Shown one piece after another: positions 59,982-64,000 of a stretch of 64,000 nt of DNA (positions are counted from its first letter, which is position 1; each line of letters begins with the position of its first letter). The notes beneath the pieces were generated by a model, which was given only the letters and a program-made list of their open reading frames with translations, searched no databases and had not been told where the DNA came from. A program made the position numbers and the translations under genes. This DNA comes from Micromonospora_G sp044901685 (GTDB lineage: Bacteria; Actinomycetota; Actinomycetes; Mycobacteriales; Micromonosporaceae): assembly GCF_044901685.1 (NCBI RefSeq), contig NZ_JBJDPS010000002.1, positions 62,001 through 126,000 of the forward strand. The letters run 5' to 3'.

Positions 59982-62800
59982 CGGGGCGGGGCCGGGCAGA
60001 CCCGGGGTTTGGCGCCGGCGCCGTACGTCTGCCACTCCGCCGTCTCCAGGTCGCGCTGTACCACGTCGCATATCCACTCCAGAACGGGTTCGGGATCGAG
60101 GTTCCACTGGACGACCGTGGATCCGGTCGCGCTCAGGGTGAGCCCGCCGGCACCGCCGAACGTCAGCGACCGGACCGGCACCGGTGCGGTCAGTACGGAG
60201 TCCAGGCGGCGGCCGGCGGCCAGGTCCCACAGCACGATCGTGCCGCCGTCGGTCGTACCGGCCAGCAGCGTGCCACCGGGTGCCACGGCGAGCCGGGTGA
60301 GCCGGAACGCCCCGTCCAGGGCGGGCAACGGGTACGCCCTGCCATCGCGTACGTCCCACTGGACCAGCCGCCGACCGTCCGTGGCGAACAGGCGGCCGGC
60401 TCGGTCAAACGCGACCGCCGTGACGTCGGCGGGCGGTTCGGGGTGGGTGAGCGTGCGGACCAGCCGCTGCCTCGCCAGGTCCCAGAGCTGTACGCCGTCG
60501 CCGGTTGCCACGGCCAGTACGTCGCCGTCGGGGCCGAAGGCCAGGTCCCGCGCCGGTGTCCCCGGCACCAGCCTCGACCGGGCCCTCAGCGGCCCCGTGT
60601 CGTCGGGCCCGGTGGCCAGCGCGGTTACGCTGCCGTCCGGCCCGGTCACCGCCAGGGTCGCGCTGTCCGAGCTGAACGCCAGTCGGCCCGGGGGCCCGCC
60701 GTCCGGCGCGGGGGCGATGGCCGTGACCGGGAAGGTCAGGTGGCGGGCCGTACCGTCCACGGTCGACCAGACCGTCACCTGGCGTCCGTTGACCCCGGCG
60801 GCCAGTCGGCCGTCCGGGCTGGTCGACAGGGCGGTGGAGGCGAGCATGCCCGGCTGCGGCGTCCCGTTGCCCGGTGCGGTGACGGCGGAGACCCGGGTGA
60901 CCGGGACAGCGGTCGGGTCGGCGTCCCAGAGCGTGATGCCGCCACGGAGGGACTGGTCGAGCCAGTGGCCGGCCGCCGCGTACACCGTGCCGCCCGGCCG
61001 GAACGCCAGAGAGCGGATCGACATGCCCGGCGGACGCCACCCTGTCCGGGGCGTGGCCGTGCCGGCGTCGGTGACCACGACCCCGCTGTCGTTGGTCAGT
61101 ACGTCGCCGTCGCCGAGCCCGAGCACCGTCCCCGGCAACGTGCCCGACACCGGCCTCGGGCGCCCGGCGGGCAGGTCCGCGAGCCACACCCCGGGTGTCC
61201 CGGCTTCGGTGCCGAGCACCAGTTGCCGGCCGTCGGGCCGGTACGCGATCTCCGCCACGTCGGGCAGCGTGATCGTGCTGGCCACGGCGTAGTCGCTGGT
61301 CCGTCGGACGACGACCCGTCCGTCCGGAGCCAGGGTGCTGATGGTCGCTCCCGCCGGGGCGAAGACCGTTCGGCGTCCGCCGAATGAGGTGAGCGGGCGC
61401 GCCGTGTGCCGGTCCCACACCCGGGTCGTACCGTCGGCGTGGCTGACCGCGACGCTGCGGCCGTCCGGGGCGAAGGACAACCGGTCGACCTCCGGCAACC
61501 CCGACCCGGCCGGCGCGGGAAGCGTCGCCAGCACCGGCGGCTGCCGCGTCGTGTTCGACGGCACGCCGACCAGGGTGACCGCTCCCCTCGGGTCGCCCAC
61601 GGCGAGCGCCGTCCCGTCCGGTGTGTAGGCCAGGCTGGTGGCGGCGACCGCACCGGCCGGCACCGGCACCGGTGTGCCGATCCCGTCACCGGACGCCGGC
61701 CAGAGCAGCACGGCCGATCGCGGCAGGCTCCCGTCGGCGCTGCTCGTGCCGGCCGCGCCGATGCCGCCGCGCAGGCTGGTCGCCGCGGCCAGCCAGCGGC
61801 CGTCCGGGCTGAACGCCACCTCGCGTACGGTGTCCACCGTCACGTCCGGCGGCATTCTCAGCACGCGGCGTAGACCCGGGTACGTCATCGCCCGCTGCCA
61901 CAGGGTGTGCGCCTGCCGTCCGGGCGCCACCCGGTACGCCGCCGAGTGCAGCAGCAGTGCCACGTCCGTGCGTACCCCGGCTGTCTGCGCGGCGCGGACG
62001 AGTTGCTCGGCGGTCCTGTCCTGGGCCTCGATCGCGGCCCGGGCACGGGCCCGCGACGCCGAGTCCGCGTAGACCAGCGAGGTCGCGCCGAGCGCCGCCA
62101 CCAGCAGGACCGCCGTCGCGGCGAGCGCGAGCTGACGGTGCTGTCGTCGGCGCTCCTCACCGGCGAGCGTGATCGGCTCCATCCGCAGGAGCGACGCGGC
62201 GACGGCCACCGCTGCCCGGTCAACCTGCTCCGGGCGGGCCAGGTCCACCCAGAGCGGTTCGGTGTCGTACCAGCCGGCGAAGACCTCACGCGACAGCGCC
62301 GTGGTGCGCGGCCAGTCGAAGTCGCCGGCCGCGCCGTCCCAGTGGATCTCACCGCCGGTCCGTACGATGATCGGACGTTCGGTGCGGTTCTCCCGCCACC
62401 AGCGCAACTCCTCCGTCACCCAGTGGGACTTCGCCGAGAGCGGTCGGGCAAGCAGGACCAGTCCGGCCGAGGTACGCAGTCCCGTTCGGATGACCCCGGC
62501 CAGGTCGGTGTCCGCGGCGATCCGGTCCACGTCGAGGAAGACGCTCATCTGCCGGCGTTCCCACCAGCGTCGGGCCACCCGTTGCAGCCGGCGACGTACG
62601 CGCTGCGCGGTGACGGCGTCCGGGTTTCGCACGTGGGACAGGAACAGGTGGTACGCGTACCCGTCGCCGGCCTCCCGGATCAGGCGCCGAATCTCCCGGG
62701 CCGAGTCGCCGCGCTCGTATCGCCGCCTGCCGGACCGGTGCCAGGCTTCGAGCAGGGGCGGCCGGCGGAGTCGGGTGAGCATTCGTCGGACCAGTGACAC
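59978..62800 (-). CDS. TIR domain, membrane helix and WD40 beta-propeller protein
   Basis: This 940-residue protein has an N-terminal TIR-like domain: YHLFLSHVR near residue 50, VFLDVDRIAADTDL, GLVLLARPLSAKSHWVTEEL and a terminal IIVRTGG strand. The Glu after SHW is in the position used for NAD cleavage by enzymatic TIR domains. A single helix (LALAATAVLLVAALGATSLVY) near residue 230 leads to a helical linker (LVRAAQTAGVRTDVALLLH) and at least ten WD40-type blades (VREVAFSPDGRWLAAATS, VDRLSFAPDGRSVAVSHADG, ITLWDADP, IVLWDLAAG). GTG 62800 has GGGGGAT before it. Such proteins occur widely in actinobacteria; the propeller probably senses a ligand outside the cell. Confidence 0.85.
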   Translation of the reverse strand: MSLVRRMLTRLRRPPLLEAWHRSGRRRYERGDSAREIRRLIREAGDGYAYHLFLSHVRNPDAVTAQRVRRRLQRVARRWWERRQMSVFLDVDRIAADTDLAGVIRTGLRTSAGLVLLARPLSAKSHWVTEELRWWRENRTERPIIVRTGGEIHWDGAAGDFDWPRTTALSREVFAGWYDTEPLWVDLARPEQVDRAAVAVAASLLRMEPITLAGEERRRQHRQLALAATAVLLVAALGATSLVYADSASRARARAAIEAQDRTAEQLVRAAQTAGVRTDVALLLHSAAYRVAPGRQAHTLWQRAMTYPGLRRVLRMPPDVTVDTVREVAFSPDGRWLAAATSLRGGIGAAGTSSADGSLPRSAVLLWPASGDGIGTPVPVPAGAVAATSLAYTPDGTALAVGDPRGAVTLVGVPSNTTRQPPVLATLPAPAGSGLPEVDRLSFAPDGRSVAVSHADGTTRVWDRHTARPLTSFGGRRTVFAPAGATISTLAPDGRVVVRRTSDYAVASTITLPDVAEIAYRPDGRQLVLGTEAGTPGVWLADLPAGRPRPVSGTLPGTVLGLGDGDVLTNDSGVVVTDAGTATPRTGWRPPGMSIRSLAFRPGGTVYAAAGHWLDQSLRGGITLWDADPTAVPVTRVSAVTAPGNGTPQPGMLASTALSTSPDGRLAAGVNGRQVTVWSTVDGTARHLTFPVTAIAPAPDGGPPGRLAFSSDSATLAVTGPDGSVTALATGPDDTGPLRARSRLVPGTPARDLAFGPDGDVLAVATGDGVQLWDLARQRLVRTLTHPEPPADVTAVAFDRAGRLFATDGRRLVQWDVRDGRAYPLPALDGAFRLTRLAVAPGGTLLAGTTDGGTIVLWDLAAGRRLDSVLTAPVPVRSLTFGGAGGLTLSATGSTVVQWNLDPEPVLEWICDVVQRDLETAEWQTYGAGAKPRVCPAPPR

Positions 62801-62854
62801 GCGATCCCCCAAATCGATCGTTTCCGCGAGCGGGACCGCCCGTCGGGGATCCGG

Positions 62855-63637
62855 TCAGTCGACCCGGTCGAGGTCGAAGTCGAGCCGGTAGCCGCGCAGC
62901 CAGTCGGTGGTCCGGCCCTCGACCCGCAGGGAGCCGTCGCGGTCGCCGAGCCGACCGGAGATGGTCGTGCCGACATCCATCAACAGCGGTACGAGCACGC
63001 TGCCCAACCGATCGCTGCACGGGTCCAGGCGTTTGTTCGTGTAGAACAGGTTCTGCGCAACGCCCTCGGCGGAGTGGGTGTCGACCAGCCGTCCGGAGAT
63101 GCGGCCGTCGTTCTCGGTCAGGTCCCAGTAGGTCAGCGTGAGCGGGCCGGAGCTGGTGTTGAACCGACCGCTGGAGACCATGGTGAAGCCGGCCTCGGTG
63201 GTCTGCCGGGAGGTCGAGATGGAGAGTTGGAAGTTGTTCCCGTCGTCCTGCTGCGGCGCGTTCACCGCTACCTGCGCCGGCTGGCGATACGACTGCGAGC
63301 CAACCTCGATCCAGTCGAAGCTGGCACTGCACGGCGCGAAGTAGTCCACCGAGATGGTGACGGTTCCCTCCCAGGTCCCGTCCAACTCCTCGTCCTGCGG
63401 CTCCTCCTCCGGCTCCGGCTCGGGCTCGTCGCGCTCGGTGTCGCTCGGGGACGGCGCGGCGGAGGTCGGGCTAGGCGCCGACGTGGTCGGTGGCGGTGTG
63501 GTCGGCGTCAGGCTGGTGACCGACGGGGCCGGCGCCACCGCCTCGGGCTCCGGCTCGTCGGGGGAACCACAGGCGGCCACCACGACAACGGCGACCGTCG
63601 TCAGGATCAGGCCGCGTAATCTCGGCGTGGCGCTCAT
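62855..63637 (-). CDS. lipoprotein of unknown function
   Basis: This 260-residue protein has a lipoprotein signal (LRGLILTTVAVVVVAAC), a linker rich in Ser, Pro and Thr, an acidic stretch of E-P repeats (residues 70-84) and a mature beta-rich domain of about 170 residues (WEGTVTISVDYFAPCSASFD to YRLDFDLD). Two Cys (in FAPCSASF and LDPCSDRLG) may form a disulfide. I do not recognise the family. ATG 63637 has GGGGGAGG at good spacing. It lies upstream of the TIR-WD40 gene in the same direction with a 54-bp gap. Confidence 0.62.
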   Translation of the reverse strand: MSATPRLRGLILTTVAVVVVAACGSPDEPEPEAVAPAPSVTSLTPTTPPPTTSAPSPTSAAPSPSDTERDEPEPEPEEEPQDEELDGTWEGTVTISVDYFAPCSASFDWIEVGSQSYRQPAQVAVNAPQQDDGNNFQLSISTSRQTTEAGFTMVSSGRFNTSSGPLTLTYWDLTENDGRISGRLVDTHSAEGVAQNLFYTNKRLDPCSDRLGSVLVPLLMDVGTTISGRLGDRDGSLRVEGRTTDWLRGYRLDFDLDRVD

Positions 63638-63907
63638 TGTGCCCTCCCCCGGACGGGGGTCAACGACCACCGCCTCGTCATAGGCGTGGTGCCCGTCCCG
63701 CCCGGCACCACCATGATGGGAGCGAGCGGTCGGGCACGGGCAGTGTTGTCCGTTGCCCGTTGGCGGAGTCCGTCCGAACGGGCCGCTGGGGCGCCCGATC
63801 GCCGACGTACGGTGGTCGGCCGGCGCCGAACGGCCGGTGTCCCGGGAAGGGGACGATGCGACCCGGTGAGAGCGCGACGCCCACCGAGCGCCCCCGGACC
63901 GCCGTTG

Positions 63908-64000
63908 TCAGCCGGCGGCGCTGTTGAGCCGGCCCAGCCCGAGGCCCACCAGAGTCGCGATGTCGCTCGGTCGGTGTGTCACCGCCAGCCAGCCGTTCTC
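63908..64000 (-). CDS. partial gene at the window edge, C-terminal 30 residues
   Basis: The last frame of an incomplete minus-strand gene reads ENGWLAVTHRPSDIATLVGL then GLGRLNSAAG and a TGA stop at 63908. The T-x-R-P-S-D-I segment is reminiscent of P-loop ATPase sensor motifs but is too short to assign. The 270 bp between it and the lipoprotein gene show no other gene. Confidence 0.4.
   Translation of the reverse strand, partial: ENGWLAVTHRPSDIATLVGLGLGRLNSAAG

Overview
The window is high-GC, tightly packed actinobacterial chromosome. The gene set and a recurrent GGGCCCC hairpin element point to the family Micromonosporaceae (inference; no rRNA or marker gene here fixes the genus). It is mostly core chromosome (rph, rdgB, hut genes, orn, three tRNAs), with a rearranged accessory block at about 36.8-46.8 kb and a signalling or conflict-type block at about 51.2-63.6 kb.

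Layout. 0.1-4.1 kb: two GT4 glycosyltransferases, then rph and rdgB. 4.1-12.2 kb: a minus-strand histidine utilisation cluster (hutU, an M20 amidohydrolase, hutF, hutI, hutH) led by an RpiR-type regulator. 12.4-18.5 kb: methyltransferase, MOSC protein, expansin-like protein, class C serine hydrolase, LtrA and GNAT. 18.7-22.4 kb: tRNA-Leu, bcp, and a Cbi-type cobalt/nickel ECF importer (M, PDGLE, Q, O). 22.3-28.8 kb: a probable copper and extracytoplasmic thiol group (membrane protein, DsbA-like, MauE/DoxX-like, ECF sigma factor, zinc-finger membrane protein, CopC-CopD fusion, YcnI). 28.9-36.8 kb: repeat-rich membrane protein, GT87 mannosyltransferase, orn, tRNA-His, two paralogous L,D-transpeptidases and tRNA-Lys.

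36.8-46.8 kb carries a DesKR-like two-component system, an ABC exporter operon with a GPP34 gene, an HxlR regulator with RidA, a secreted alpha/beta hydrolase, a SnoaL-like protein and an SDR. Three copies of one 42-bp dyad operator lie here, with remnants of a second histidine kinase, a second ABC ATPase and a second hydrolase. The block is therefore a decayed duplication of a regulator-transporter-hydrolase module.

46.7-64 kb: membrane protein, DUF72 protein and a secreted GH27 alpha-galactosidase. Next comes a three-gene minus-strand operon (STAS/GHKL-like, PRTase-like, nucleosidase-like) with a divergent four-helix membrane protein; it has the look of a nucleotide-based conflict or signalling system and is the best candidate for something undescribed. 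It is followed by an HTH-TPR regulator, a deoxyribosyltransferase-like/Nudix fusion, a lipoprotein, a TIR-TM-WD40 protein, another lipoprotein and a partial gene at the edge.

Across the window, gene junctions often carry short tandem repeats (18-30 bp). Three copies of a GGGCCCC hairpin each sit exactly at the 3' end of a minus-strand gene.
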